From Paramacrobiotus metropolitanus (lineage: Eukaryota; Tardigrada; Eutardigrada; Parachela; Macrobiotidae), in NCBI RefSeq assembly GCF_019649055.1, contig NW_026570354.1, positions 248,001-312,000 of the forward strand: a stretch of DNA of 64,000 bases. The letters run 5' to 3'. Below the pieces are notes generated by a model. That model did no database searches, was not told the DNA's origin, and saw nothing but the letters and a program-made list of their open reading frames with translations. Of this stretch, positions 48,843 to 59,930 are shown one piece after another; positions within the stretch are counted from its first letter, which is position 1, and each line of letters opens with the position of its first letter. A program made the position numbers and the translations under genes.

Positions 48843-51800
48843 TGCGTCGCGCAATTGAGGCAATCATCGACTCAATAGGGATAAATGGAAATGAGCGTCA
48901 CAAGTGAAGTGCCGGACATATGGATATCATTATGGCATTGTATTGGGGATAATCATCAAGTACTATACAGACATATAGATAGCCAAGCCAAACGAATAGT
49001 CACAAGTGCGCTTTGGATGGGACTGTTGAGAACTGAGACTGTTCTGCGGCGATCTGACCACTTGGCTTTGATAAGTAGTTGCGGAATTGAATATCCAAAC
49101 ACAAACTCCACGTAACGTTAACCAACAGCAATAATTCCACCCGTGTGCGCGTATGTACTTTCAAACTCTACTTAGGCCGGAGTAAGGTAATAATCGCTCA
49201 CACTGCCACTCACCGACAGTTGCAGTTTAGTCCATGCATTGTTACTAACGTACGTATACGACACAGTCACACACATAGTAATAATATGGCCAGCATGAAC
49301 AACTGTTGGCACTTTTCCCGAGGTGCACTGCACTTGAAATTCAACATTTCCACATCCAATATTGTCGTGCTCGTACGGCAGTTAAAAGAGGAGACAAGTC
49401 AGATTCGCTGCTATCTCTCTGCTGCAGCCTGCCGCTGTTGCTCCATCTAGACCGTAGAGCAGCGTATGCTTGACTGGCGTTACGACACAGCATGCCGGAT
49501 TGGATTGCTAATGCAAATACTTGACGAATGGTGAGTGAGTGAGTAGCGCAGAGCCGAAATCTATTTGCAGTTGGCCCACTACGGAGTACATATTCGCACA
49601 CACACTGCACAGCTGCCCTCGTGTACAGAATGATACGCTCTTCCATCGCCGCTGCAGCCGCTCCATCGTCTGAAGCGTTTGTCCAGCATATCACTCTTCT
49701 GCGCTGCGACCAATCAGCAGTGCCGGCAACTACCGCCGACCAGTTCAACTGGCTGCGCTCAACATTACACCCAGTTGGACATGCAGTGCCGCTGCAATGG
49801 TGGGCTGTTGCGTTTGCCAGCGTACGTACCATCACACAGCCCTGTAAGCGTCGTGTATATTCGGCGGATTGTATCTCGCCATAATGAATCGGTCTTACGT
49901 TTTTTGCACACTCTGGCATTGTTGGCAGTTAGTTCAACCGAGAAAGTTCGCGGTAGCACTATCTAATTATCGCAAACAGCATGCCAGTTGCTGCAACGGT
50001 TTCCAGTACGAATATTTTAATGGTCTGCGACCTTGCCGGATCCCAGAAATTACTAACTCTGTCGGAAAAAACTTTACCGGAAACGGGCGAGCCATCGCAC
50101 GGTAAACAGTGACTGAGCCTAAGAAACCGCTGGTCTAAAGTTGAAATCAGAATACATATAAATATAGCTTCCGGTCGGCTTTGCGCTGTTGTCACAACAC
50201 ACCACTGAAGTACGAGGCGACTCGTACTTTGTCTAAGACAAAGAGTTATCACGCGTTTTAACTCAATTTTGTTTCGCAGGTTCTGAGGTTACAGTATGTA
50301 TCATACGGTAAATTCGGTATTTGTGCCTCTAGTGCATGGATCGCTTCCTGTAAACGCAATTCTAACATATTTCGAAACCGCACAGCATAAACTGAGTATT
50401 GATGACATTCAAAAAATTTGATTATTAAATTTGTTGAGAACGAGACATTAACAGGGACTCTCTTACCACTACCAATCTTAAAGCGGTGCAGTAGCGCGTG
50501 CTATACACCAACTCTTGTATCTTCTATCTTGTCCTTATATCTCGCAGACACAGTGATAGATAAGGCGCTGCGGTAGACCGCACATTTATCTTTCCATCCA
50601 ACAGTAAATCAAGCCGTTCGTTTTACGTAATAATTGTGAAGTACTCCTAGAGGAAAACACTTTTCTCTACAAAAGACTTTGTATTTTTGTGGTTGTATGA
50701 TTGCTGTACTTGAGTAAAAACCAATAGCAATCCAGAGGTCAGCAAAGTGCTTTTTCCACTCTGAATTATTATGCAGACAAATGGGATGAACTGATAAATA
50801 TGCGTCATAAACTGCCTTACGGCACTACCGATTTTTGCTGCTTTTCAGCCTTTAAAATTCGGTCATTTCAAGTAGTAGCCGAAGTGGTATCATACGCTCA
50901 TTTTTGATATATTGACCCTTGTGCCCAATAAAAAAATATCACGGCATACGAAACCAGCGTCATAATACTGAGCGCAGTCGATGTTCACTTCGCTACGCCG
51001 GTTAAATAAAAGCACCTTATTTTGAGCACTTACTGTACTACTTGGTGACCTTACTGCCCCTTTCCCCTTGGCGGAGAGTCCGCAAAACATTCTGCATGCT
51101 CACCACTAATTTTGCGGAGATTCGCAATCTGTGGGCGAGGTTAGTTGGAGGGGAAGGCGATGAGGAATTCGTGATCAGTACGGAGACAGCTACCATCCAA
51201 TTACAGCGGAACGATACAGAGGTATTCATTCTGGGTTGTTGCTCGCACTAAAGAACGCAAACTGGCCTTAAGTGGTGTATAATAAATACATACTCTAATT
51301 AATGTACAATATAATTATCCGCATAGTTATTATAAGGGTCACTTGGATGTCTGTACGTCTATGCATTCGCTGAGTTCCTTGGCGCATATACTGTAAAGCG
51401 CAGGGACTTTGCAGGTCTGCATATGCCTCGCGAAATTTCCGGGCGCATAGCGGACCACTTATATCTGTACGAGTATAAACTGACAGATTGGTATAATACA
51501 GTAGTATTGTGCGTACATACAGTCTGTACAGCACAGATTGTGTGTGATGTGACATAGCAACTAGCAAGGTATATTATTGTGAACAGCAGCAGCGTAATAA
51601 GCTGCCAGTATGACTGTGAAGAGCTGAGTGAATAAAATAATTAACTTTTTGAATACGTGACAGATTGTTAACGAAGATGTTGTCAAAGGGTGGGAGTAAA
51701 CTACAGACAGTCATTTACTTTATACTGCATGACGCGACATTAAGGGATGGTGAATCCGCAGAATCACCCGCACTAGCTGTCGGTTCCTTTGACCCCATGC

Positions 51801-52536
51801 CTAGAGCGGTTGGTCCAGGGGGTTTCCGTGTCCCTTGATATCCTGTAAAGCCAGGAATATTATTCCGTGCTCTGGGCTTTGAGACGCTCGGACCCTCCGG
51901 ACCGGAAGCTGCCCACACGATTACGAAATTCGGACAGAAAATACGCCAGGAAACCGGCGAGAAACGAGCTACGGAATATCTTCACCAGCAGATCAGCATC
52001 AAAATCCAACGAGGAAATGCAACATCGATCATGGGGACAGCGCCGATGGGAGCGAATTTACAGTATTACAACCAAATTTTCTCTGTGATTAAACCGCCTC
52101 TCTCGATAGATGCTTAATGAGTGACTGTTTCCAAAGCTATTCTTCATTGTCAAGTTTTTCTTATGAAATTGTATAAGAAAGAACAAAATCCTGTAAATAT
52201 TGTAGCGGTTAATAGTATCAGGGCTGTGGCGCTGTGCACTTCTGTAAGCCGTTCTGTTTGTTTTTTGGTCCATGTTACGGCCACGGGACAAATGTCCCAA
52301 ATCAAAGGACACTTAGAAAATTGTATAAGTTTTTCTTATTTATAAGTATAACTGTATAGGCCAAGTATTCAAAGTACACTTCCTTCCATTCATATAAGTA
52401 CGTACAGTATATCTTACACTAAGGTAGTATTGTCCATTTATACCTACTAAATTTCTACTAAATTTGCGAACTCTTATCATTGATTCTTCATTTGCGGAAT
52501 TCCGGTTTGAAAATGTGAAAGTTGAAATACAATTTT
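48843..52536. other. Spacer upstream of the homeobox gene
   Basis: It should contain the homeobox promoter and 5' UTR near 48843-49000. The longest open frame (49341-49919, minus) has no family resemblance and was not accepted. No RNA gene or transposon was recognised. Confidence 0.4.
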
Positions 52537-53189
52537 GGTGACCACTCCGTACACACCCTTTCACACCCTTTCACTCCGTACACAACCTTTTGCACTACCT
52601 TTCATTCCCTGCACAACCTTTTTGCGCTACCTTTCATTCCGTGCACAACCTTTTTGCGCTACCTTTCATTCCGTGCACAACCTTTTTGAGCACTACCTTT
52701 TACTCCGTCCCCAACCTTAATCTGCGTGCACTATCATTTATATTTTATTTTTTCACGTCACAGTTATTTCTGGAACTGCCGCTTTTTTGTTAGCAGCAGT
52801 TATTGCTGCATATTTCAAAGTATCATCGGCAGTTACAAAATCGAATTCCCGTGAGAAAATAATTCTAGGCGCCCTTGAGCCGTTTCCTTCGCAGAGTCTG
52901 GAGTCTGGACAGTGGTTTCCTAGCTTGACATAGTGCAATTTTCGTTTTCCGAGCTGGATATAGTGCAAAAGTATTAGAGAAAATGCTCCAGATTACCATA
53001 AGTATACATAAGAGATCAAAAAGCTTAAAAGAACTTATTGCAGTAAACGTTTGATAATACTTTTACTGATCGTGGATTGGTAGTGTACCGAGTGAATGCC
53101 TGAATGGTAGTGTCAAAGATTGTGCACGGAATGAAAGGTAGTGCAATTGGTTGTGTACGGAGTAAAAAGGTGTGTACGGAGTGGTCACC
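52537..53189. mobile_element. 653-bp MITE with long terminal inverted repeats and a 9-bp target duplication
   Basis: Starts GGTGACCACTCCGTACACACC and ends with its exact inverse. Inverted similarity continues inward for about 100 bases with small gaps. It is flanked by the exact 9-bp direct repeat TACAATTTT (52528-52536 and 53190-53198). The arms contain sub-repeats built on TTTCATTCCGTGCACAACC. There is no transposase frame. A 9-bp duplication points towards the Mutator-like group, but the class is not proven. Confidence 0.88.
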
Positions 53190-53420
53190 TACAATTTTTC
53201 CAACTGTGCTGATCACTGTACTGTAGATTTATCGTTTGTGTATGTATGCAATGATTGCTGTGCTCCAGTACATCCTGACTGGTGACATACAAGCGCCTGT
53301 GGAGCGATTCACACAAGGTTTTGAGGGCATCATTTTTTGATTTACATCGACAGTATCCCGCAGTACCACACTTACGCAACGCCACGCTTTTTTTGCAGCC
53401 GGTATTCCACCGAATTTTTG

Positions 53421-53545
53421 CAGGATCTATCATTTTCGGACGACAGACCGACTGGCCAGACACAGGACGGACATGGTCACATGGACGAGGACAAGGTGGA
53501 CGAGGTCAGGAGCTGGCTGGACAAGGACATGGACAAAGGACATGG
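53421..53545 (+). other. Exon-like island
   Basis: An open segment flanked by a strong acceptor (TTTTTGCAG ending at 53420) and a plausible donor (ATG|GTGAGAGT). It reads as acidic protein (DLSFSDDRPTG through SWLDKDMDKGHG). It may be an exon of an unrecognised gene or an old transposon. There is no partner exon in matching phase and no homology that I recognise. Confidence 0.2.
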
Positions 53546-53626
53546 TGAGAGTGTCCAGTGGTTTGGTTTGATTCTGAGCCATACAGAGCCTCCATTGAAC
53601 CATAAGCTAAAATTTAAACAGCAAAC

Positions 53627-53662
53627 TCAAACTGGGCGACCTTTTTCGGTCGCCCAGTTTGA
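53627..53662. repeat. Perfect 15-base hairpin
   Basis: TCAAACTGGGCGACC and its exact inverse flank a six-base loop TTTTTC. It may be two abutted transposon ends or a hairpin-forming site. Confidence 0.7.
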
Positions 53663-55314
53663 TGGCAGATAAATTTTCCTTCATCACGAATGCAGAAGGT
53701 TGGCGTGGGCCGCGTGGCCGGCGCGGTATGTTTTAAGGTGCAGCTGTACGCCGCGTATTCCCACTCCGAAAAAGCATCAGCATTGTCCAAGGATATAGCC
53801 AATGAGGCACTTCTTCGCACATTTCCCACGATGTTAAAATCTCGTGAACAAAGAACACGTGCGGAGAGTTGCCGACTTATGTCTGACAATAAGCTGCTAT
53901 GAAAATGCCTTTAAAGTGTCGACTAGCTTACAAATGCATTGCTCACATGAGTTAATCGACGGAAGCGTAGCGCAGGTCTTGTACCTAGTATGTTTAGCGA
54001 TTATGGAAAATGTGGTGTCCGTCCGTCGGTCACCGTCACTAAATGCACATGCGCGTGTGTGGTATCCCGTATCCGTCCGTCGCGGTCACCGCATGCATAG
54101 GCGGAAGGGCACACATGCACTATTCGTTTATACAGTATTCACGGATTGTGGTAGCCGTAGTGAATTTTCTTTGGTACCGATGGCCTTTCTACCTATGCTC
54201 AACCATGCAGGCGTTTTGCTAGAAATACTTTCCAATGCCTTAGCCCGCTCGATGGGAACGCACTACAGGGTCTGGTACAGAAAAGGTTGTACACTGCTCG
54301 ATGTGCGAGGAAATGTATGCGGCGAAGTAATGGTAACCTAAATTATGCCCATTGCCCGGCCTTTTCCTGATGGATACGGTTTTGCAGCAGTTGACGGATA
54401 GCGCATCTAAAAGCGGCACAACGAAGAATTCGGCCCATACTGCAGATGTTGCCCTCAAGGTTTTCCAATAATGCGCACCGCTTCCACTGTCCTAGCGTCA
54501 AAGAGTTAACCTTTGGCGAGAATGGTGAGGTGACAGTTCAACACGGAAATGGTGATTTCTAAATCAGTTCATGATCTTTCCGTCTGAACACCTAAACTGT
54601 CAATCAATCTATGAGCGTTAGTAGCGCTCGCGGTTTTGGTACAGCCCTGTCCTTACGAGGGAAGGCTGGTCCGTATCGTCCACCTAGCAGTTCATCGAAG
54701 CAGGAAGGCTGCCATTCATCGCCCTCACCGATGTTTTTTCTGCTCAAGGTTTCTGGAACGTGTTTAGCGTGTCTGCGCCAACGTGTTCAGAATCTCTTTG
54801 TATACGAATGGTGTTTGTTCGGTGTACTTGCACCTTGAACGCATGAAACGCGGTGGATGTTTGAGATTGATGGGTTGCTACAGCATAGCTGTTAGCGACT
54901 TGGAAGCAACCGACCGGGTTCAGTCGCGTCTCATTGACAATTTCGGATGCATGTCTCATCCGTTGGAAGGCTTCAACCGCTCCAAGCGCCTTCCGATCGC
55001 GTCGGGGAGAATTTCAATGGAAGTTACGGTTGCTTAATCGTAAGCATTGTCCTAGGAAACGGCATCCCGATAGACCTCTCTTTAACCCTCTTGCAAACTT
55101 GCAGAAGCATCCGCCGGTTGAGGTGGTGATTGTGGGGCGACTATGCGACAGGTCGTCGCAAGACATTTGGTCATTTGACAGTGCGGCAATGACAGCTTTC
55201 TGCAAGTGCGAGTGTTGTTCGTCGTGAGACATGTGGCGGAAGGGCATTGGATTTAACTATGTATGTGCGCACTATTTGTTCTGATAGTCGATAGGGACCT
55301 GTTTCCGGTCTGGA

Positions 55315-55396
55315 CAAAGCCGCAGAGCCAAAGAACTACGCCACGCACCTCATTGCCGCCAAAGATGCCACGGAAAAAGTCCACAAAGCCCGCGAA
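55315..55396 (+). other. Exon-like island
   Basis: The sequence reads LDKAAEPKNYATHL and DATEKVHKARELY in one open frame, bordered by an AG on the left (TCGATAG) and a GT on the right (TTGTAC|GTATTT). Composition differs from the surrounding non-coding DNA. It may be a stray exon or a gene fragment among repeats; no family is recognised. Confidence 0.2.
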
Positions 55397-55420
55397 TTGT
55401 ACGTATTTGTTCTTCTAGCA

Positions 55421-55640
55421 AAGAATTACTCTAGGACACATCGTAACCGTTCAAACAATTGCTTGTAAGGTAGACGAAAAATCATGTTTTCTAGTATGCA
55501 TGCCGGGGAAAAATCTAAAAATTATTTCAGATGTCCAAAGCGGTAAGCAAGGATTCAGTTTGCTTTTAACATGCGCTGCAAAGAATTACTCCAGGACACA
55601 TCGTAGCCGTTCAAACAATCACTTGGAAGGTAGAAGAAAA
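55421..55640. repeat. Direct repeat pair
   Basis: About 60 bases beginning GCAAAGAATTACTC(T/C)AGGACAC occur at 55421-55480 and again at 55571-55630 in the same orientation with a few changes. Confidence 0.7.
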
Positions 55641-56255
55641 GGTAATGATTGAGATCAGCAACCCCGTCAATGTAGCGTACGCAGTTTGCGTACAACGTAC
55701 ACGAGCTCCAATATGTCTCCTCACGGCTGATCTAAATTTTTATTTCAGTAGTCGGCAATGTGTTTTTTGGCTTATACCTAGTGAGGCTATCAACGCTGCC
55801 ATTCCAAATTGACATTGACAGTGTCAATAGTGTTATTGTTCCGCAGGGCTTGCAGGTTGCATGCAAAATGTGTTGGTCAGCTCCTCTTTTTTTGAAACAG
55901 CTTCGTCCTTGAAATTTGATTTGCGGCTTACCAGTACTACGCTCCATTTATCGCAACAAGTTGCTTTCCGCAGTTAGATCGGCCCTTGGTTGCTTTCCGC
56001 AGTTGGAGCCACCATCGGTCAGGCTCCTCCTGCTGATGTTACTGCAAAATTTGGTGCTCACCGTAGGCCCACAACGCAAAACATATATCATGTGTTTGTA
56101 TGGTGCAGACTGCACACTGCAGAGCGGCGGGCCGCAGTATGGAGTTTAGCGAAATCCGTAAATTTGGTTTTCTCGTTTATATCCATTTATGCTCAACTTG
56201 TCAGGCTTGAACATGTGCTGTTGAAACCATAAGTATCCCGACATGCCTAAAAATA

Positions 56256-56450
56256 AGTATACCGGTTCTAATTTGCCCATATTCGCAGCGTTCGCAGTGT
56301 TCGCCAAGGTTGCTGTTGAGGTCAGGTTGAATAAACCTAACCATTTGTATGCCGGCTCTAATTTTTCCATATTCGCAGCGTTCGTTAAGGTTGCTCCTAA
56401 GGTTATGCCAAATAATTCTCACCATTAGCATGCGGGTTCTAATTTGCCCT
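56256..56450. repeat. Short tandem repeat array, about 99-bp unit
   Basis: Two units and the start of a third. Each has the form GG(T/C)TCTAATTT(G/T)(C/T)CCATATTCGCAGCGTTCG and then GGTTGCT. The copies are diverged. Confidence 0.7.
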
Positions 56451-56498
56451 GAGCCGTGCGGCTAATTCTTTCAACCGACGCCGTCGTGCCCCTCACCC

Positions 56499-56705
56499 GA
56501 TGTGCTACAGGAGCTACGGGAGAAGCATCCAGAATGTCCACCGCCCCCGAACACGGCTCAGCCCGCCCTGCCTGCAGACGCAGCGCCACCTATAACAGCA
56601 CCCGATGTGTTTTCCGCGGTCCACACTTTACCTCGTGGCTCAGCAACTGGTCCGGTTGGCCTGAATCCGCAGCATCTCCTCGACATGGTCGGGCACAAGC
56701 ACAGT
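56499..56705 (+). mobile_element. Fragment of a retrotransposon reverse-transcriptase frame
   Basis: An open frame without a convincing start contains LQELREKHPE, a proline-rich stretch, then VFSAVHTLPRGSATGPVGLNPQHLLDMV. This resembles the segment just before the RT palm in a family of non-LTR-like elements (form: sFPpGSAgGPDGLrPQHL). It is truncated on both sides: no catalytic YxDD block is present, and the frame runs directly into the tandem repeats at 56706. Confidence 0.6.
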
Positions 56706-57385
56706 GATATCGCTTTTAAATGAGTCGGACACCTCGACTAAAAGTGCAAAAAATCTTCAAAGAATGAATAAACATCAAGTGCAGTTTATAAAAATCTACC
56801 TAGTGGTTCGAATTCTCGAACCACAGCAAAATACCATCTCCAATGAGCTTCAATCGAGAACGTTTTCGTGCAGAAACAACATCCGTGTCGGGACTTGGAG
56901 GAATTCCTCGATCAGAACTTGGTTCGGAAAAAATGATTTTAGGTTTTCCGAACCGAAGTGGCTGTACGCGGATCTTATTCTAACTGTAAATGAATCATTT
57001 CCAAAAAAGGTTTTTTGAAATTGTATCGCTTTTAAATGAGTCGGACTCCTCAAAGGAAAGTGCAAAAATTCTTCAAAAAATGAATAAACATCAAGTGCAG
57101 TTTATAGGAATTGTATAGCTAGTGGTTCAGATTCTCAAACCACAGCAAAAATACCATCTACAGTGAGCTTCGATCGAGACTGCTTGTGTGCAGAAACAAC
57201 ATGAGTGTCGGGACTTGGAAGTATTTTTCGATCAAAACCTGGTCCGAAAAAAAGATTTTAGGTTTTCCTGGCCGAAGTAGCTGTACGCAGATCTTTTTCT
57301 TACTACAAATGAATCCTTTCCAAAAGCGGCTTGTTTGAAATGGTATAGATATTATATGAGTCGGACACCTCGAAGAAAAGTCCAT
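56706..57385. repeat. About 320-bp tandem repeat with internal hairpins
   Basis: Two full diverged units (starting near 56706 and 57026) and a partial third (near 57344). Each begins with AATGAGTCGGA and contains AATGAATAAACATCAAGTGC. Each also has an internal hairpin: exact in unit 1 (GTGGTTCGA, four-base loop, inverse, 56803-56824) and imperfect in unit 2 (about 57122-57143). Confidence 0.75.
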
Positions 57386-58430
57386 ACGACTGTTTAGAGC
57401 AATTTTGCGTTGCTCTAAATGGCTAAAAGTGATTCACACTATTAGCGATCTCACGAGATACACCGTTGACGGTACAAAACAGTTAATTCTTTCTTGCAAT
57501 CACATGTATGGACGCAATCCGATTTTGTGTCATTTTGTGGCAATACCGTCATCAACCTTACGACTGCTTGGTGCAATTTATCGTTGACCTAGATGGCTAC
57601 AAAAGATTCAAACTAATAGCAACCTCACGATACACACCGTGACTAGCTTACAAAGAGTTCTGTCTGCTAGCATAAGCTGAAATATACATTAACGTGATTA
57701 TTCTGAGTACAAACACTTTTGCCACTGCCATCGATTCAAAAACATAAAGAACTCGGTTCAACTATTCGAGACTTTACTCGCTCAGTGAAACCATGGTCAT
57801 AAGAATGACTTTTAAAAAAAGTCAATTTTCTAAAAAAAACCTGACTATAGCCTTTAAAAATCTGGTAAGCAGGCCGAAAAATGAAATGAAACGAATTGGC
57901 GAAAATATTATTTGCCTTAATCTAGATAACAAAAGTAAGCAGTTCAATCTACGACCGTAGATAATCGGGCTTGGACATGATATCATAGAACAACGGTTAC
58001 ATATCCCCCATGGATATTAGCTGGTCAGTTTTAAAATATTCCAATATAAAGAATGGAGCGGACTTGTGCGGCACTAACAGGCCACAAACAGGACACATCA
58101 TTTGCAAGCTCGCGATATGCACCGTTGGCGGCACAGAAGAATTCTTTCTTGCAATCCCATGTTTGAACAAAATCCGATTTTGTGCTCTACAGTCCTCTTC
58201 CATACGACTGTTTGGTGCAACTCTAGGTAGCTACAAAAAATTCACACTATTAGCAACCTCACGACAAACACCGTGACTGGCTTACAATCAGTTCTGTCTG
58301 TTATCATCAGCTGAAATCTACACTGCTGTAATTAATCTGCGTACCACCACTTTTGCCACTGCCACCCCGTTCAAAAATATAAGAACTCGGTTCAATCTTT
58401 CGAGATTTTACTCGCTCAGTAAACCGGTGG
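57386..58430. repeat. Diverged direct repeats next to the virus-like element
   Basis: Blocks recur in the same order at about 57440-57800 and about 58090-58430. Examples are AATTCTTTCTTGCAATC, AATCCGATTTTGTG, ACACACCGTGACTAGCTTACA and TTTACTCGCTCAGT. They could be terminal repeats of the adjacent element or independent repeats; which one is unresolved. Confidence 0.55.
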
Positions 58431-58850
58431 TCATCGGAACAACAGTAGTTAGTGGGACTATTGGGCGATGCTGACGAGCACTACCCGGCGTTCCGCTGTA
58501 TGTGCCGCGCCAGCGGCACGGTACCGTTACCACTTCAACGGCCTATCGCTAGATGTGACGCAGGATGTGCGGCGCCCAAAGCGCATTTCGGTGGCCCACC
58601 AAAAGCGCATTTCGGCTAGTGTGCGGCTGGGTGTTACGCTATGTGCTAAGTTGCATCATTCCTTACATGTTGAAGCCATAGCCGGTACGGCGTGAAGCAG
58701 TAAGAGAGATTCGTGATGAAGCGTAAAGCCAATTACGAAGTACCGCTACACATAAAAGCTCCGCATGACGTCAATTTTCATTAATCAGCTATTTAACAAA
58801 AGTAACACGCACTTCAAGGCCGTAAAAAGTAATAAAATAAAACCGTAAAT

Positions 58851-59255
58851 TCAGTAATAAAACAGAACACGCTTTTTGAATTTCTCCAAGACAATATCAA
58901 TGAACTGATCACCCTTCGTTTGCAATACAAACTGGCAATAAGGTGCAATTCTAGCATGTTCTTCCCAAACATCATCATCAGGGTGCCACGCCTCCACCAC
59001 TTGACCACACGAAAAGCATTCGACGCGGTCATTAGGTCCAAGAAAAATAAAGCCCGCCGCCGCCATGTCCTGTTCCCGCTGAAATCGGATCTTGGGCCAT
59101 GCAGTGAAGCTGGCCAGCCGGACGTTGTAGTTGGCCATACTTGGTTTCTTGGGCTGGAGCGGGTCAGCATTGCGAAAGGTACTGTACGGTCCGCAAACGT
59201 CTTCGCCAGTAGTTGATTTATTGTCATCGGTAGTTTTCGAGGGTAGTTGAAACAT
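58851..59255 (-). CDS. BIR-domain (inhibitor-of-apoptosis-like) protein of the viral element
   Basis: 134 residues from the first ATG. A single BIR domain lies at about residues 42-112. The zinc ligands follow the family spacing exactly, C-x2-C-x16-H-x6-C (Cys80, Cys83, His100, Cys107). Conserved elements include RLASFTAWP, AAAGFIFLG and WEEHARIAPYC. No RING domain follows. BIR proteins of viruses and hosts bind caspases or IAP antagonists; whether this one does cannot be read from sequence. The frame is open upstream of the ATG and overlaps the zinc-ribbon frame at 59228-59452, which differs by one base in phase. The two may be one protein interrupted by a frame break. It is the last gene of the overlapping leftward cluster. 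Confidence 0.85.
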   Translation of the reverse strand: MFQLPSKTTDDNKSTTGEDVCGPYSTFRNADPLQPKKPSMANYNVRLASFTAWPKIRFQREQDMAAAGFIFLGPNDRVECFSCGQVVEAWHPDDDVWEEHARIAPYCQFVLQTKGDQFIDIVLEKFKKRVLFYY

Positions 59256-59452
59256 ACGTAGCCGCACCGCGGGCAACGGTGGGTCGGGTCAACGAATCCT
59301 TGACGACTAGCGCATGGCGGTCGGTATCGCAAGGCCATGGCGCCACGGACCCGGTCGCATTTGCCTCCGCAGTCCATACATACGGCAGCCGCTGACTTTG
59401 TTCTATCCAGTTTAGTTCCGGGCAATGTAACGGGTGAGCTGCTGCAGCCCAT
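59228..59452 (-). CDS. Zinc-ribbon protein segment with an N-terminal MGCSSS motif
   Basis: Starts at an ATG inside the end of the TBP-like gene (41-base overlap). The N-terminus MGCSSSPV fits N-myristoylation with adjacent palmitoylation, which would place it at membranes (inference). Two matching cysteine knuckles follow, CMDCGGKC and CPRCGYVC, about 40 residues apart, a zinc-ribbon-like pair. The frame remains open leftward to 58814, but from about 59230 the BIR frame carries the recognisable protein. The coordinates given here cover only the part I consider coding. It may be the N-terminal half of the BIR protein. Confidence 0.5.
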
Positions 59453-59930
59453 GGTCGATATCGTCAGCGGACTTTCCACCGAGAAAGTTGACTTTTCCGC
59501 TATAAAACACAACCGCTGTACAAGTATCTAGTTGCGCAATTAAACCGAGAAACCGCGTCGGTGAATAGTTACAGCGTGGTATTTTGTACGCTAAGTCTAA
59601 TAAATCAAAACGCTGACCAAAATCATATGTCGCCACCATATTAACAATATGAAAGTTAGTAACAGTCACACGATAACTAAAGCGTTCGAGAATGTGCGCG
59701 AAATGCTGAACTAAATTCTCAGCTTCGGCTACAGTGCGAGCACCATTTACTGTAATTTTACCGTTACTATATAGTTGGCAGTGTGCTTTGTACGGTTTAA
59801 GAATACGCCATAATAACCCGGAAAACTTACGTGGGTCGTAGTGCGCCATTGGTATCTTGTCTTCGATTTGGTCGAGATCCAACTGGCAGTTCAAATCCGC
59901 CGTGGCAACAATGTTGTTCACGGTAGCCAT
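59412..59930 (-). CDS. TATA-binding-protein (TBP) homologue of the viral element
   Basis: 172 residues, about the size of a TBP core domain with no N-terminal extension. Two direct repeats form the TBP saddle: residues about 4-85 (VNNIVATADLNCQLDLDQI ... YDPRKFSGLLWRI ... LYSNGKITVNGA) and about 90-165 (FHIVNMVATYDF ... YSPTRFLGLIAQL ... VVFYSGKVNFLGGK). Three of the four phenylalanines that kink DNA in cellular TBP are kept; the second in repeat 1 is tyrosine (LYSNGK). Divergence from animal TBP is high, so this is not a recent copy of a host gene. The ATG overlaps the end of the upstream gene by 13 bases, and the next gene starts inside its 3' end. The likely role is recognition of viral promoters or capture of host polymerase (inference). 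Confidence 0.85.
   Translation of the reverse strand: MATVNNIVATADLNCQLDLDQIEDKIPMAHYDPRKFSGLLWRILKPYKAHCQLYSNGKITVNGARTVAEAENLVQHFAHILERFSYRVTVTNFHIVNMVATYDFGQRFDLLDLAYKIPRCNYSPTRFLGLIAQLDTCTAVVFYSGKVNFLGGKSADDIDHGLQQLTRYIARN

Noticed and set aside
49341-49919. 192-codon open frame on the minus strand upstream of the homeobox gene
   Set aside because: No recognisable domain, odd Cys/Trp/Ala composition, and no splice or start context. Codon use is unlike the host exons.
52537-52700. Direct repeats of TTTCATTCCGTGCACAACC as a CRISPR or satellite array
   Set aside because: They are sub-repeats within the arm of a MITE bounded by inverted ends and a target duplication.
53844-54341. 165-codon plus-strand open frame
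   Set aside because: No family resemblance and non-coding-like composition; it lies among transposon relics.
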